The notes under the pieces are model-generated. The model did no database searches and was not told the origin of the DNA. It worked only from the letters and a program-made list of their open reading frames with translations. The translations under genes were made by a program, and so were the position numbers. From Sphagnum magellanicum (lineage: Eukaryota > Streptophyta > Sphagnopsida > Sphagnales > Sphagnaceae): DNA of 64,000 bases. The stretch covers positions 18,979,223 through 19,043,222 of the forward strand of contig CM038907.1 of assembly GCA_021904315.1 (NCBI GenBank), read 5' to 3'. This document shows positions 1 through 14,797 of the stretch, piece after piece. Position 1 is the first letter of the stretch. Every line of letters begins with the position of its first letter.

Positions 1-3000
1 GGTTTAAGATTTTTTTTTACATTTATTATGTTAAATAAAAAATGGAATGTAAAATAAAATTGAATTTTTTTTAGTCTTCTTTCAATAAAGATCCATGTGG
101 ATATATAAAGGAAGGTATATCCATTTAGGAAATGTCAAAAAAATCAATCCCATGGAATAAACATTTCAATTTCATCTAATTGAAATTCACCAATGGATAT
201 AAAGGATTAAATATCTTGAGATAATTCTACCCCACTATTATCAATTTGTTGTATATAGAAGGTTTTGCTATGAAAACCAAGGTTAGAATTGTAATGTTCT
301 GACATCAATGTCCAGGGCCATATATTTAACAAGGGGCTCCATAGCTCAGATGGAATTAAATTATATAGATGAGATCATTTCCAATTTATTTTCAACTTAG
401 GATTGGGTGAATGTTTATTTCGAAAATGCTTAGCTCCTTAGGTTTTACTACCCAACACATGGGAGATTACACTTGGTGAGATCCTTGAAGCAATATTAAA
501 GGATCTTTCACCAAGGTTGTTATGTTTTGAAATCAACCTTATGGTCATTTGCCTAATATATAATAAGCAAGAAATAGATGTGGGTCAAATTTGCATGGGT
601 TTTCCAAATTTCCAACCTAGCAATAAAATTGATGAGGAGCGAGGACCCTTGAGTATGAGACTTTAGAAGGAATCCCTCAAGTGGGAGACACCATAATTCC
701 TCTTGGGAACCCAAACATTCAAAACAAAAAACACTCAAATTTAAAATTTTAATTAGGCTAAGAACAATTTTTTTTCAAATTCAAATTGTTTTCAACAGAC
801 CTACTCTTCACTTAATAATGCATTTGCCCTTTCCTTTATGGCAAGTTAAAAGTTCAAACCAATAATAATCAAGTTAAGGTCTTCAAAAAGATGGATTCAC
901 ACTAGGGAGGATGGATTGTTTGGAATTCACATTTGCTTGATTATTTTTTGTCAAATGTCATTATTCTTATTCTACTATTTTGCCAAAATGCTAATATGAC
1001 ATACATTTTATCACTTTGTCAAGTTGATTGTGTTAAGTTCAATCAAATCAAAAGTTCCTCAAAATGTCAATTAAACCTCAAGGGTGATGGCTTAATGTCA
1101 TAGCCTCAAAAGAGGTTTTGGGTCAAACCCATTGGTGTGAAAGCAAAAGTCTTGAAGACTCTCTACAACTAAACTTGATTTGGGGATCAATAAAATATGT
1201 CATTGTGTTCCCAATCATAACAACAACAATAATATTATTATTTTTAAATTAAAAAAAGTTCCATGAAGTCCCCAAAGGAAGGAACTAAGTGTGAATTCAT
1301 AGTAACAACTTGTGAGCATTCCTCAAAATGTGAAAGGGAATGAAAACTACTTACATTATTATCATGGTCCTCTTTGGGAGGCCCACAAATTAAGAACTAA
1401 GTAACTTAGTACAATTTGAAATGTGGGGGAAAGGACTACCATATTTGCATATCCAAATTGTACTTAAATATTGAAGCCCCAAGAGTTTGAATTGTATCTA
1501 TGAGCATTGAATAGTAGTGTTTTATATTGAGAATGAGTTTTAATTTGATTTAAGGCTACATTAAAAAATTGATATTTTTATCAAAAACATTATATAGTGA
1601 TAAAACTTAAATTTTTCTTATTAAATTTTAGTTTATTTTTCAAATTTTATGGTTATTTGGGTTTACAAAAAAAGAGAAAACCTAGTTATGAAATAAGTAG
1701 TCATTTGTTTATTTTAGATTGGCTACATAAGACACACTTGAAAATAAATTGGCTAGTAAATTCATGGAATTATTCTATATCTTATTTTTAAAAATCATAG
1801 GAACTTATATATTGGATAATTAATATATTTTTTCTTATTCGATCCAATGGAACAAAGACACATTTCATTAATTTTTAATCATTGAATGACATATTTTTAA
1901 AAGTATAAATTCAAACATGTGGAACAAATAATATTATTATTGGATTTTAAAGGAAGGTTCAACATTCTCATTAATAAGTGAAATTTGTACAATTTTCTTT
2001 CAACAATACCTTGTGAAAAAATTTAATTTATATGATAAACCTATGAGTATCATAACTACCTCTAATTATATTTCCATGATCCAATAGTTTGACTATTGCT
2101 AACTCCATAGTTAAATCGTGTTTTTTCGAAGTAAAATGCATATAATATCTAATGTAACATTTGTTGAAAACTAAATCTCCTCAATTTACTATATCCCCAT
2201 CAATTAATTTATTGTCTTTGTCAAATATTTCAACTTTATTAAATTCATCTCCAATATTAATTTATATGGCACAATTTTTTTTTTCCATATTGGTTCATCC
2301 AAATTTGATGTTGCTATGTTTTTTTGTATTTGGTATTTTTTCCTAAAGGTAACCTTTTAGATACACAAAAAGTGGCTCTGAATAGTTGTAGTCATATTTT
2401 TACACATAAATGAAAGAAAATAAAGTTGAAACATTTTCAATCATTATTAAACCATCATGGTGTTAAATATTGAGTTTATAGTATGTTGTATACAAAGTTT
2501 TAAAAACTTTAATGTACTAAAAGTAGGTCAAAAGCATTTGTGAAATTGACTTGTGGAATTGTGTTTAAAAATAATTTTACATTAAAAGATTAATATATTA
2601 TTATTTTTACATTGGAACTTAAAAGTGCATAAATAAAATTTAGATGGCCATCAACCAAGAAAGTAAAAAAAAATCAACATTTCATTTACTTGAAGCCTAC
2701 TTTGTTTCTTCAAACAACCCAAAAAATAAAAACATTTCTACTCGCATTTTTTAGAAATCTACTTAAATATATTTTAAACATGTGATTCTTCGATATTATT
2801 GACATAAATTCAAATAATATGTTCATATTGATCATTGAATTAAATAATTTTTTAAAATTTAATATGTTAAGGCTTAATTTATGGTTACTTTACATTTTTT
2901 TTGACAAGGATCATGAAATGTATACTTGATCGTGTATTCATCCCTCAATTGTCATGCCAAATTAAATATGTACATTTTTCTACCCAATATTGATTCCATT

Positions 3001-6000
3001 GTAATGTTTTATTTTTGTATTCCTTGAGAAATTTTGAATCATTGAAAGTGATGTAAAATGTTGATTTTACATATGTATTTGCAAATGACATTTGATTGTA
3101 ATTCCTCTTTTCCTTGACTCAACAAGATCTTGTGATTCTTACAAATAATGCGAAAGTCACCTCTTTTGATTTTAGATTGGAGAAAGTGCTAGGATTATTT
3201 GAACACTTTGGGAAGGCATCCCATTCAACATCTTTTATGTTGATGATGTGATGGTCACATTTTTCATATTGATTGTAAATGGTGTCATGCAAGTTACATT
3301 CCTACAAATAAATTGTTTAAATAATAATTAAAATATGAAATTTGGATGTGATATGTTTGAATTCAAGAATTTGTTAACTTGAAATATGATATAAATGTGG
3401 AAATATTAACATTGTCCTTGGATGGGATTATGACATCAAATTGTTTGATTTTGCCATTCTTTTATTTATATGTTTTGATTTTCGAATTTTGATTTAAGCA
3501 TAATGTAATTGTACACATGTGACAATAAACACATGCAACATGTTTGTAATGAGTTTTTAAAAATTTCAATTCATACAAATTTGTATGCTTAAAGTTTCAA
3601 GCATGATAAAGTATACCAAAAAAGTAATCCTATGAAAATTTAATTTCAAAAACAATCTCTTTTCAACATTCACATTCAAAAAGATATTAAAAACCTATTT
3701 AAATTGCATTTTGAAATCATAGAACTCTTCATTGTAAGTTGAACATAAAGTTTGAAGAATTTCTATATAAAAAAAGTGGATGAAAAGTATGTTCTAAATT
3801 GGCTGGTTGTTTAAATTTTCCAACATACTTTTACATTAACACTTTAATAGATTATGACCCTAATATGAAAGGTTGAAACTATATTCATACACATTAAGGC
3901 TTTATCAACTTGAAAGTACAATAATTTTAATTGATGGTTTACTCTCATGTACTTATAACTCTATTTTGTGAAATTGTGACACATACTTTCCAATACTTGC
4001 ATCTCAAAAAATGTACTTAAATGCATATTAAAATATGTGGTTCTTCAAAATTATGCAATGAAGTTAAAGAACTTTTAATTGTTGGTCATTGACTTAAATA
4101 ATATTCATGAATTAAATATATTAAGGCATATTTTATAGGTACTTTCCAAAAAAGTAGCAAGTGTCACTGGCTAGCATACTTTACCATGCTTATGCCTTTA
4201 AATAAAATTAACATTTAAAATCCTACATTATATGTATATATCTATTTTATAAGACTTTTGGTATGGCTTCATAACATGATATTTGACCATTGATACTTGT
4301 AACATAGGAGGTCATGGGTGCAAAATGTGGTGTACATGAAGAAGAAATTGGGTAAAGGGCATCAATTGTCATTAAAATCCCCATAATAGTAACCAATAAA
4401 CGAAGAAACAAATGTTTTCTTTCTTTTTCCTTCAACATAAATGCCAATATTGTCAAGCTTGCATTGATAGAGATCACTCAAACCCCCAAATGAACCACTC
4501 TTTGTCACAATAGCAATCCAACTTTATTTACCTACCCTTACTTATGGGATGTATGTAAGAATTCCACCCATGTCACATACATGCAAACCCATATTAAATT
4601 TATCCTCATTTAATGGTAACCCAGAAATCAAGAGGTGGGAACTACAAGAATAAGTGTTCATCCATGTCGATGTATATTAACAAGGTATATCATAGGGCGA
4701 TTGATAGGGGATTCAAATCTTTCTCCACAAGGTAATTCTTTTGGATAATTTCAAATTGTGTATTCTTTCAAGAGAAAAGAACATATAATGTTAAAATTAG
4801 CCAAAAACAAAGCTAAACACAATTCTTAATTACATTTGTAAGGTGCAATTCTAGCCTTATTCCCACATAAAATTCTTTCACCAAAAAGGTTAAGTTTCAG
4901 AAATGACATAATCAACACACATACATGGCCAATTTGAATGTGTAAACACACCTTATAGGGACCTATAGACAAAAGGCCATTGGACCATGGGTTTAAACTC
5001 AAGGCTATTGAATGATTGATTCCCATAATATTTTAATAGCACATAATACATTTCAATAATTTGGAATCGATTTTTTTTCATTTTATTTTAGAGCCTTCAA
5101 TTTTAAAAGCTTTTTGCATGAGGTTTCAAACTTTGAGCTTGGGGTTTTTATTTTTTTGCTCAAGGCTTATTGGCTATGTACTAGATATTGAAGTAAAAAA
5201 TTTAAAAAAAAAAAAAAAATCTTTCTATTTTCTTGGCTACCTATCAAAACTTATCAAATATGGTGATTTGGACTTTTTTTTCCTTTCAAAATTTGATGAA
5301 TTGCATCAAATGTTTTCATGAAAAATCTTTTATATGGGTCAAAATCATATTTTTTACCCACTTTTTAGATTGAAATTTGGCAAAACTTTGGTAGTAAAAG
5401 AAATATTAATGTGTTTAATTGTAAATTTCATTGGTAATTTTGCAGGTTCTAAAAGTAGTTTCAAGTTCGAAGACCAAATGTCTCCAATGGGGGGGGGGGC
5501 AAATTTGGGAGCAATAAATAGAAGTTTGTGGGGGCGAGGGCCCAAGGGAGTTACTCTTCAAAAATTTGTTAGATAGATGGTGGATTTTTTCATGCCAATG
5601 TCAAAGTGGCAAGACCTTTAAAAGTTTGGGGAAAGATCTTTTAAAATATATAAAAGTAGCACTTGAACCAATTCCAATGCAACATTTTAAGAAATCCACA
5701 AAAGTAATGCCTAAACCAATTCCGGGGCAAGATCTTTAAAATTATTGTAATTGTAATCATGTTATTTTGAACATTCATTGTTTTGTATTAATTTTTTGAC
5801 AATATGTGGGCATTTATGGAACATGTAAGGATACATTGAATGAATATTTTCTTAATGCACTACACTGATTAATATTTTTTTGTGGGTATAAAATTTTATC
5901 TTGTAACGAAAAGAAATATATTATCAAAGTTATAAACCAACTTGTAATCAATTTGGTGTATTCATCTTATAGATGACTATATTAAGTGTAGTTACATTAT

Positions 6001-7578
6001 AAAATTCAAAAATAAATAAAAATCATGATCATGTGATAAATATGAAATATTCAAACATTTAAAATTCAAAAATACTTTTCAATGGCATTTCAAATCTATT
6101 AATGTCTAAATGATGTCTTTCATTTATATTGATGTTGGAATTATATATGAAATATTTATACGTTTGTCAATATTAAATATGGAAAATATGAACTTACAAT
6201 TGATTTATATAAATTAACTATGTCTCTTATTTTGTTTGAGTATTTGTGTTTATTGAAATTTTTGAATTCATTAAATTTAACTTTGTATTATACTAGTTTT
6301 TGAAAAACATTGATATGATATTTATAGTCTTGATGTTTTAAATCTTAAAAAGTAGTTTTAAGGTGTGATCTTGCTTTATAATTTCAAAAAAAATCAATTT
6401 TCTTCGAATACTTTCAATTTTGCAAAACTGTTATTCTTTTTAAATTATTGATGAGAATGTGTGTTTGCAAATGAAATAGATGAGATAGTGCGATGGTTGT
6501 GTGGGTGAAAACAAGAAAATCTGAAGATGTAAAATTAGAAAATTTGAGGGTTATATTTGTTACAACTGCAATTCAAAAAACTATCAAAATTGTTGGAGTA
6601 TCTTTTACTAAATGTGAGTGAATGACAAGGTGAAATTAGGTGGTGAAGGGGGGGGGGTGGGAAAGGGGATGTGTATTTTTTTTTGGCTTTTTAGTGATTA
6701 GTAGGGTTGAAAAGTTGTCATTTTATTTTGTTTACGTTCATAATTTCTCCTTTTTGCTCACAAATTTCTAGATTATAACACATTTGGGTTTTGATTTTTG
6801 AAAACTATGATTCATTATATTAGATCACATCAAAAAATGGATAGATTTCTTTAAAACTTTGGACCTTAAACATATCATAATATTGTGAAAATTGGGAATG
6901 GTGGCTAACATACACAAATTGTTTTATGGATAGTTAAGTATAGGGTGAAAGCACACTGTAGGGGGTCACTTTAAGCGAAAAAATGTTCTATTTTTTGGGT
7001 ACATTTTGTATTAGTTTAAAGATATTTTTAAAAAATTCATTTAGCATTTTGATAGACATATAAAATAAATGTTTTTTGTGAAATCACATGAGTCAAACTT
7101 TTCAATTGTAATTGAAATGGTACAATCAATTTATATTCAATACATAACTAAATATTTCATCAAGTTTTGTAATTATAAATAACTCATTTTTAGAGTATAT
7201 TTGCACTTCGCAATATGCTGTGACAACATCTATTTTCTCACAAATATACTCTTTCATCATTTAAACATTTGTCAAACTTTGGTTTTTTGCACAATGTGTC
7301 ATATATTCACCATTATTCCCCTCCTTTATTAAACACAATGTATACATGTTGATGTTATTTTTTAGGAATTCTTGGTGACATTCTCATGTTTACTTAACAA
7401 TAAGCTTACTAATACATGCATTTAAATGACATTTGTGTACAAAATGATCACTAATTTGTTAAATCAAGTGGCCACCAAATGGAGTTCATCCCATCCACCA
7501 GGTTCTTGATCTAAAGTCCTAATTTAAAATTTTTGTCTTATATTAATTAAATATTAGTTTTTAATTTTTTTTATGAAC
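1..7578. other. AT-rich intergenic DNA, no supported gene
   Basis: About 7.6 kb of AT-rich sequence. The open frames present are short, lack recognisable motifs and have no paired splice signals or conserved residues. I see homopolymer runs (a G9 run near 5491, a G8 run near 6650, A13 near 5208) and scattered degenerate repeats. The stretch around 5205-5330 resembles part of an AT-rich repeat seen again near 40.9 kb. Nothing here supports a functional gene. Confidence 0.6.
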
Positions 7579-7668
7579 TTGTTTAATCATATAACATCAA
7601 GTGCTTTGAATCACTATGTAAACCACTAGATTATGTCTACCAATATTTTGGTGTTTTTATAAATGTGA
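7579..7668 (+). repeat. Dispersed direct repeat, copy 1
   Basis: About 90 bp that is clearly alignable, in the same orientation, with 8661-8748. Shared landmarks are ATAACATCA, then TTGA(A/G)TCACTATGT, then GATTATGTC. The copies lie about 1.08 kb apart. A transposon-like inverted-repeat element begins just after copy 1 and is absent from the equivalent point of copy 2. Confidence 0.6.
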
Positions 7669-7671
7669 TTG

Positions 7672-8315
7672 GCTCTAGTCATAATTGGGGTACCCAAAAA
7701 GGACTGTCACATGCCAAGGATTATAATTCACAAAATTCAAATATGAACTTTTTTATATATTTATATTAGATCTTAAATTCAAGATTCACAATAAGTTATA
7801 TAAGTTGTAATAAACAAAATGATAATTAAAATCTTGGTGCACATTAATGTCCTTAAAATTCCTAGAAAATCAATTTAGTCCTTGGTCATAACACCTGTAA
7901 CATAATATAAGAATCAAAAGGATTAATATACTTATGTCAAATTGCACCAAATTTAAACCATGTACACAAATTGTTGTTAGATATCAAATGGCATAAAAAT
8001 GATACTATGTACATCGTCCAAATTTTTTAATGCAATATATTGCCCTATCACCATTCAATATTTTCAAGCTACAAGCTTAAGGGCTATTAAATGAACATTA
8101 TTTAGTGTGTTTTCAAACAAATATGAAAATCTAGATGTAAACTAATGCTAGAAGTAATTTTTTTGTACAAGATATTGAAATGTTTTCAAGTACATCTAAT
8201 TAAAATTACATGGGTTACATAGTCAAAACTGGTTTAAATTGTTTTCTTTGTAAAAAAAGATTTTAAAATCTTGGAGTACTGGTTCTTTTTAGGAAACCCC
8301 GATTATGACTATAGC
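7672..8315. mobile_element. Short inverted-repeat (MITE-like) element
   Basis: About 644 bp bounded by terminal inverted repeats. The left end reads GCTCTAGTCATAATTGGGG. The reverse complement of the right end reads GCTATAGTCATAATCGGGG, and looser similarity continues inward for about 40 bp. The pentamer TGATT directly flanks both sides (7666-7670 and 8316-8320), as expected of a target-site duplication. There is no transposase frame inside, so the element would be non-autonomous. The superfamily is not assigned: a 5-bp duplication does not decide it, and one extra base lies between the left duplication and the repeat. Confidence 0.6.
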
Positions 8316-8660
8316 TGATTACAAAATCATTTGATGCAAAATCTAAGAAGGTGAATGTCGCATTTGTCTTTATGTATAATGTTCTATGTTTATTCTATAT
8401 GAAAAACTTGGATATTTGAAGATGGAAATAGATTGCATACCTCTTGGGGCTTAAATATCTTCCAGGCATAAATGTGTTCCAAATGCTAGGTTCTTTTCTT
8501 ATGTAAAACTTTACCTATTATGTTGATTTGGATATTAGCCATGAAGGAAAAATGTATGCAAAAAATGTATGCAAATTTTTCCCCCCTTGAATGGTTTGAA
8601 TAATTTTGAATGCCCTTGAGTTTTCAAAAATTGTCAATTAGCTCAATTATCTTTTCTAGC

Positions 8661-8748
8661 CTGTTCGATCAAATAACATCATGTGTTTTGAGTCACTATG
8701 TGAACTATTGGATTATGTCAACCAATGTTTTGGTTTTTTGACAAATGT
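8661..8748 (+). repeat. Dispersed direct repeat, copy 2
   Basis: Second copy of the repeat at 7579-7668, same orientation, with many transitions. It lacks the inverted-repeat element found beside copy 1. Similarity fades soon after the insertion point, so it is only a partial empty-site control. Confidence 0.55.
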
Positions 8749-11188
8749 ATTTGCATAATTTACTTTTATTAGTAAGCCATTCAAAAGGAACATTATAAGA
8801 CCTTCAATGTCAATTTCATCCACTTTGATAAATATTCATATTGGATTGAAGAATATGGGTTATTAAAGATACATGAAAATATATTGCTAGATGATATTAC
8901 ATCATTAACATATGAACATGTATCAACCACCATGCAAATGATATGCAATAACCATTTCAAAACACAACAATATCAACAACATTCATACCCTAGATTATAT
9001 GGGACCGTGCATTACAAACATAAATCTTTACAACATATTCATATCAATGGCAATCATTAAATAGTAGCTTTAATTGATCCACGTGCATCCTAGAGCCAAT
9101 ATATTATCTTTTGGCTTCAATAAACCATCCAATAACATTTTGGAACAACGAATTTTTACAAAATTGCAATTTCATCTTCCATATTAAGTTATGTGTATGC
9201 CCCACTAATGCAACAACATGATACCTCTTTCATATGGTTTTTCTGTTACAGCTAATGTAGTTGATGTAACATTCAATTTTCAACCTCAACATTCAAAATA
9301 TATAAAATCACAAATGAAAACTCATATTAAAGATTGCATAATCAAATAATTATTTATACCATATCCAAAACAATTGATCAATTTGTGAAAAAATTAAACA
9401 ATACAAATCAATTGCATATATTGTTACTGATTACATTTAATTCATTTTCAATTTTGGGCAAAAAGTACAAAATAAAATGTTTAGAAATTAATGGCACATC
9501 AAAATCCATAAAAATTGAACCCAATATCACATGAACCCTAAATGAAAAAAAAAACTATGCACTTTTCTTGAGGGCATGCTCAATTGTCTCATGATTGGAC
9601 AGATGATAGTTTTTTTTAATAAAGCTGTTTACAAATGCTTAGGTTAATTTTAGAGGCATGAGGCATGAGTTACAAAAAGATTTGCTTAACCATGGTAAAA
9701 TTTCCCAAATTGCACCAAACCACAATATTATATTAAAGCTCCTAATGAGTAAAGTCCATCAATTTGATTATCACTTAGATTTATCGTCATGTCACTAGTG
9801 CATAGTGAAGCCCTAATCCTTTATTAGGTGCAAGGTAAGAAATAATTGGCTTTAATCTATGTAATAAGCAGCTACAATACCTAAATACCCCACCTACCTA
9901 CCTACCAGTACACCCTACCTTATCATCTAAACTCTAAAATCTTATGAAGTGACAAAATATTTCTTTGGACATAAATTCATGGTGACATATTGAAGAGAAC
10001 AAAACCATTTTGCATGAATTTAAGCATTTTTCTTGAATTTGGTGGTGCCAACATATATGAATCCCAAAGGCCCCAAATTTTTTCTCATGCAGTAAAATTG
10101 CTTCACATCAAATATTCCTTGATATTTGGTGTGCCCATTTGTTCTTTAAAAACCATGTAAACCTAACAATTCCATTTAGAATTTTGGGGAAAACCAAACC
10201 CTATTCCCCTCTCCCTCTATTCCACTTCACCCCCCTTGTCATTAAATAATCTTCTAGATTTTGAAACAAATTTTGGTGAAAACATTCTTATTCAATTATT
10301 GCACATTGGCCAAGTAGATATCACATTTTGTAAATGAGTAACATCTAAGGTAGGACCTTTGCAAGGGAAATCATGCCACTTGGGACTTAAACCCTATCAA
10401 GGTCACAACATATGTCAAAAAATCATGGTTAAGAATAATTGAAATTGCAAATAAGTAAGAATTATTTCAATTCACAATTATTTCATACTCTCTTACAACA
10501 CAATTTATATAACATTAGTGTGTTTAAACTAGAGAATAACAAAATTGCATGAGATATCTCACATGTTGTAGGTCTCTTATCCATAAACCTTGTATATAAC
10601 TCATTAGTTGCAAAATACCATGGGTATGGCAAGAGCTGTGAAACAAACCTCAAAGATGCATCTTCAATGTCGCATACACATTGCCAGTTTCCAGATGTCT
10701 ATAAGATTCAAGACCTCTCAACACCTGCAGCTATTGAAACACTGCAGTAAAGTTGCCACATTAGTAGTCAAAACCATAATTCCAAAACACAATGGACCTT
10801 GCAGGTTTAGTGCTTCTGTCATCTAAATGCATGGAAAAAGGGAAATACACAATTAAGCAGTATGTCACTATGCAGAAGTCACTTAAGAATTGGCCTTGGG
10901 CAGCCTTTTTTCTTGAAGAATGTTTTTCCAAAGTCTGAAAGGGATCATCAATCAACGTCCACAGACTTTCTTCTTTTTCCCTGAGTGCTAAATCTTGAGC
11001 CTAAAATTTCACCTGTCATCACTTTCACAAGGGCCATCTTCAGCATGTTTGGTTGCTCAATAGGCCATGTTACTTGCGTAGTTTACAACCATTGAGAACA
11101 CTAGAATTGCAACACCAGCACCCAGGGGAAAGGATTCCCCCATGGAAATAGGGCCACGGCAGGTGAAGTAGGTACCACAGAAGCCTGC
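8749..11188. other. AT-rich spacer grading into the 3' flank of E2F
   Basis: No supported gene. From about 10,600 onward the base composition becomes less AT-rich and resembles the adjacent E2F gene, so 10,600-11,188 is probably its 3' untranslated region and flank. The short open frames here show no motif. Confidence 0.5.
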
Positions 11189-14100
11189 TCAACTCACAGG
11201 CTCAACTTCTAGGGTGCTCCCTGATGGAGTATGGGGGCATGGTGATCCTATCTCCCCAAGGCCAAACTCTGAATTCAGCCTCACCATCTCGTCCCACATT
11301 GCATTTGAAGCTGTTGAAGAAATGTCAAGGCTCTCAATTGCCAGTGAAGCATCATACATACCATAATGTGGATTCTTTGCACCCACCCACTGAATAACCT
11401 GAACTCACATTTGCTCTTAGTGCTAGTGAGACTCAGCAATATCAGAACAGGATTTCATAAGGTCTGTAATCCACATCGATGCCTCAATTAGGGAGCCCAC
11501 AGATCAGAACTATTAGAATTGCATGGGAGGAGGATACGATCATTTTTCCAAATATCAGTGATTCCAACACTTGCATCTGACAAAAACCAATAGTCTGAGT
11601 CTGTCTGCAACCATCCCAAAGACACTCTGGTAGTTAGTTGAGATGATATCTCTATCATGAATGCAATGATCTACATAAGTCGCCTCAAATAACATATACC
11701 CCTTACTGCTTATTCCTGACAGCTCAAGATAAACCAAAACTGGGTGACAAACATAAAAGGTTTAAAGAAGCCATGTATCTTCTGAAGCATTTACAAGGCA
11801 GCAAAGTACAAAGGCTGATGAAGAAAATAGGACAAATGAAACAAGCACTAACAGCCACCTCGACAGGTGTGATTTTCATGATTCCACATGCAGGGTCATT
11901 CTGAGGGCCAGTAGCCTCAGGACTGGATGATGTCTCATGGTTGCCAAGAGGACCAAGCTCTGACAGGCTACGTCCTAGCTCCTGCATCATGGGAGTGGTC
12001 TCATGCTGACGAGACATGGCCATCGCTGATGAAGTTGTGTCAACAGCTGCATCATTTGTATTCATCTCCTCAAACTTTCCTTCAAATCGACTGCCACACC
12101 ATTCACGCCAAGAACCTTGCAATGATCAGATACAACATCAAAGGGATTCACCATTGTTGTGCTCTCACATTGACATGGGTTCTTGCAGCAAATAAAAAGA
12201 GACCAATGTCCACCAAAAATCAAGGAGCTGAAGCAGCAGGAGAGAAGAACTGACCTGACTAGATAGACATCAATGGGCCCCATGGTACTTCGAAGCAGAA
12301 TCTGAAAACGACGATGTGGGTACTCAACAGCCTGATTCAATACACCGCCCTCCCATTCAAGTAAGCAAGCAAAGTGCCCATCAAGCTTTAGAATTCTACC
12401 AAGGCTAAGCTGCAAAACAACTGACAACTCAAGTGGTGCTGAGAAAAACAACCCCACCCAACCACAAAGACTCAAAACCTATTATGTGCAAACATGAACA
12501 TCAACCAGGTGACTCAAATAGAACCAAATAAGGATAGTACCTCATCAGGGTCAGGGACCTCAAGAGTGGTGCCATGTGGGGCCTTGATTGCAATCAGAGT
12601 CTCATTCTGTATTGTAAGAGAAAGTCATTGAGAATTACAAGCATCATGACCACAACTATACTGTACTTTATAATCAAGCTACTGCAAAATTTCTCAAGAG
12701 TTGCAGCCATCAAGTAGTTCAAGTCAACTTCAGTGAGAAATAAAAGCATTTAAACCAGGATTGAGAGTTGCTGACCTGAAAGCATGACAGGCTCTTAATG
12801 TCTTCATCCGTTACATAGAGCCATCTGTACGCATATAGAAAGGCCACAGACAATTACCACCCGACACAAAACAATATACCTGGACCTAGAAACGATCAAT
12901 GTGCCAATTACAAGAGCACATGACCTAAAAAGACCTTAGAGGACAGGGGAAAGAGATTTACTTCTTATTGCTCTCATTTTCACTTAAGGTTCGTAATCGC
13001 TCCCTCATTTCTCTGCTCCCACCCCACAGGCTAAGTGTGAAGGCCACATACATTTTCAGCCAGATTCCTGGCAAGATGTTGAAACTAGAAGCTCATACCA
13101 ACTCCAACCCAGCTGCAGGAAGTAAGGAGGGTTCACAAGCACATTTCAAACCAAACTAATCTGCCTGCAAGCTCACCTGATCCTTTCATCCAGACTTTGC
13201 TCCACCATGAGTAGTTCCTTCACCTCAGCCTACAAAAACTTTAAACACATGAGTTCACAATTCCACTCAGGAATTGGAGTTATAATGCATGGAAATTGTG
13301 ATACTGTGGCCCAACCGGCAGCACATTTCATCGAAGGGATATTTCCCATCACTAAGCTGAATTTAGTACCTGAAGTGCAGCTTCGTCATCTTTTGCAGCC
13401 TCTGGTCTTGCCGCACCAACACCCCTGGCAGACAAACATTGGAACAGCACAATGGTGCATAAGCCATTCAGGGAACTGCTCACATCCTAAAGGCTTCTGT
13501 CCATAACATAACATTCCTACAAAAAAGAAGATGAATAGACCATGCAGACAATTAAGGTGGACAACGCAAGGCACTGCCAAAGGTCAGTACTAGTCTTTGC
13601 CCTATGGAAGGAAAGGCACATACTTCCATTGTATACGGTTCTTCAGTTTCTTCTCAATCAACCCAACTCCCTCAAGCACATTAGTGATATCATAGATTCT
13701 CCGTTTCTGTACCTTAAGTCATCCCAACATCAGAGCTGTTCATTGTCAGCAGAAACCTCTTCACCTCAAGTGGACAGTGATCAGTCATGTGCCTTTCAGG
13801 CATCTTCCTGAGGTTGACTTCCCCAGAGAATTTACATACAACAAGATTGCAATTCAAAAGTGTTGGGTTAGGTACCAACATGCAAGGTGTCTGCTGCTTT
13901 GTTGAGATCCAAGACCCCATCCTCTGCTTGCTTAATGAGGTTCACAAATTTCTTTGTTAGAAGACCTGCAATCAAAGACAGTATCACAAGTCTCACAAAT
14001 GGGCCTTCATGCATTTATTAGCAGACATGTTCACCATGTACCACAATGTAGAAAGATGCAAGATTGGTGGTACCTAAGGAGCTGTCATATCGACAAGTGC

Positions 14101-14594
14101 TGGTTGGTGTTGGTGCACTAGTTGTTGGAGACCCTGGTAATGCAAACAATTCACACAACATCATAAGATACTGAATCCTGGCACATGTGTCTTCAATGAA
14201 GCTGCAGAGGCAATGGCAACTGGGAACTGCTAATGAGTATTAACAGTGAAGCTCACTGTTGTCCCTGTGCAGGTGCAATGAAGCCATGCATTATCCTCTA
14301 GCCCTAATATTGAGATGGAAACACTGCCACTGCCAGGCAACGCAAATTTTGATGGAGATTACAAGCTCACAAAGAAGATAAGATAATCCCACAAAACTTC
14401 TGCACACAAGTAGTAGGCTTGAAAAGTGGCAAGAGCTCATGACTGTAGTACTTACCAGCAGCAGAGGAACCAGGGGTTTGAGGTGCATTCTTCAACTGCT
14501 TGGCTGTCTTTGATCGGCTTCCTCTCCTCCCTGTTGGAGTGGGACCTGGACTGGCGTCCAGACTTGAGAATCCATTCCATCCATTCATTGCCAT
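11189..14594 (-). CDS. E2F: E2F-family transcription factor (multi-exon)
   Basis: Cell-cycle transcription factor of the plant E2F family, which acts in the nucleus with a DP partner and is restrained by retinoblastoma-related protein. Exons in transcript order: 14594-14456, 14133-14074, 13965-13880, 13712-13624, 13424-13370, 13229-13177, 13012-12962, 12824-12776, 12606-12541, 12331-12255, 12090-11859, 11604-11538, 11403-11189. All phases agree and give 412 codons. The winged-helix DNA-binding domain runs from CRYDSSLG (about residue 60) through [10 protein letters not shown] and [12 protein letters not shown] to about 130. A coiled-coil dimerisation region with [12 protein letters not shown] and the marked box with [17 protein letters not shown] follow to about 245. 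The RBR-binding tail [18 protein letters not shown] lies near 320-340. Three points are uncertain. The listed Met is internal to an exon that may continue upstream. The exon 3 donor gives His before VQKRR. The last acceptor (after 11404) is weak. Confidence 0.9.
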
Positions 14595-14797
14595 CTCATG
14601 CTCTCTCACCTCCTAAATGTGTAGCTTCATCTGCTGACACCCTTGAAAATAAGAGCATTGTAGACTACAACAAATCGCATGCAGGAGGGGGATTAAAGGA
14701 GATCCAGATGCTGGAAAAGAGGTGTAGATGTCGTTTAAGATTTACACAAGATTGCTATCCTGATAGAAGAATCAGCACTTGGAGATTCAGGACTTAC

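Noticed and set aside
553..738. 61-codon minus-strand frame with a protein-like stretch
   Set aside because: No motif or flanking coding signal; isolated within AT-rich DNA.
12062..12475. 137-codon minus-strand open frame
   Set aside because: It runs through an E2F exon (12,331-12,255) and both flanking introns in a frame that only partly overlaps the real coding; the exon-intron model with matching phases explains the region better.
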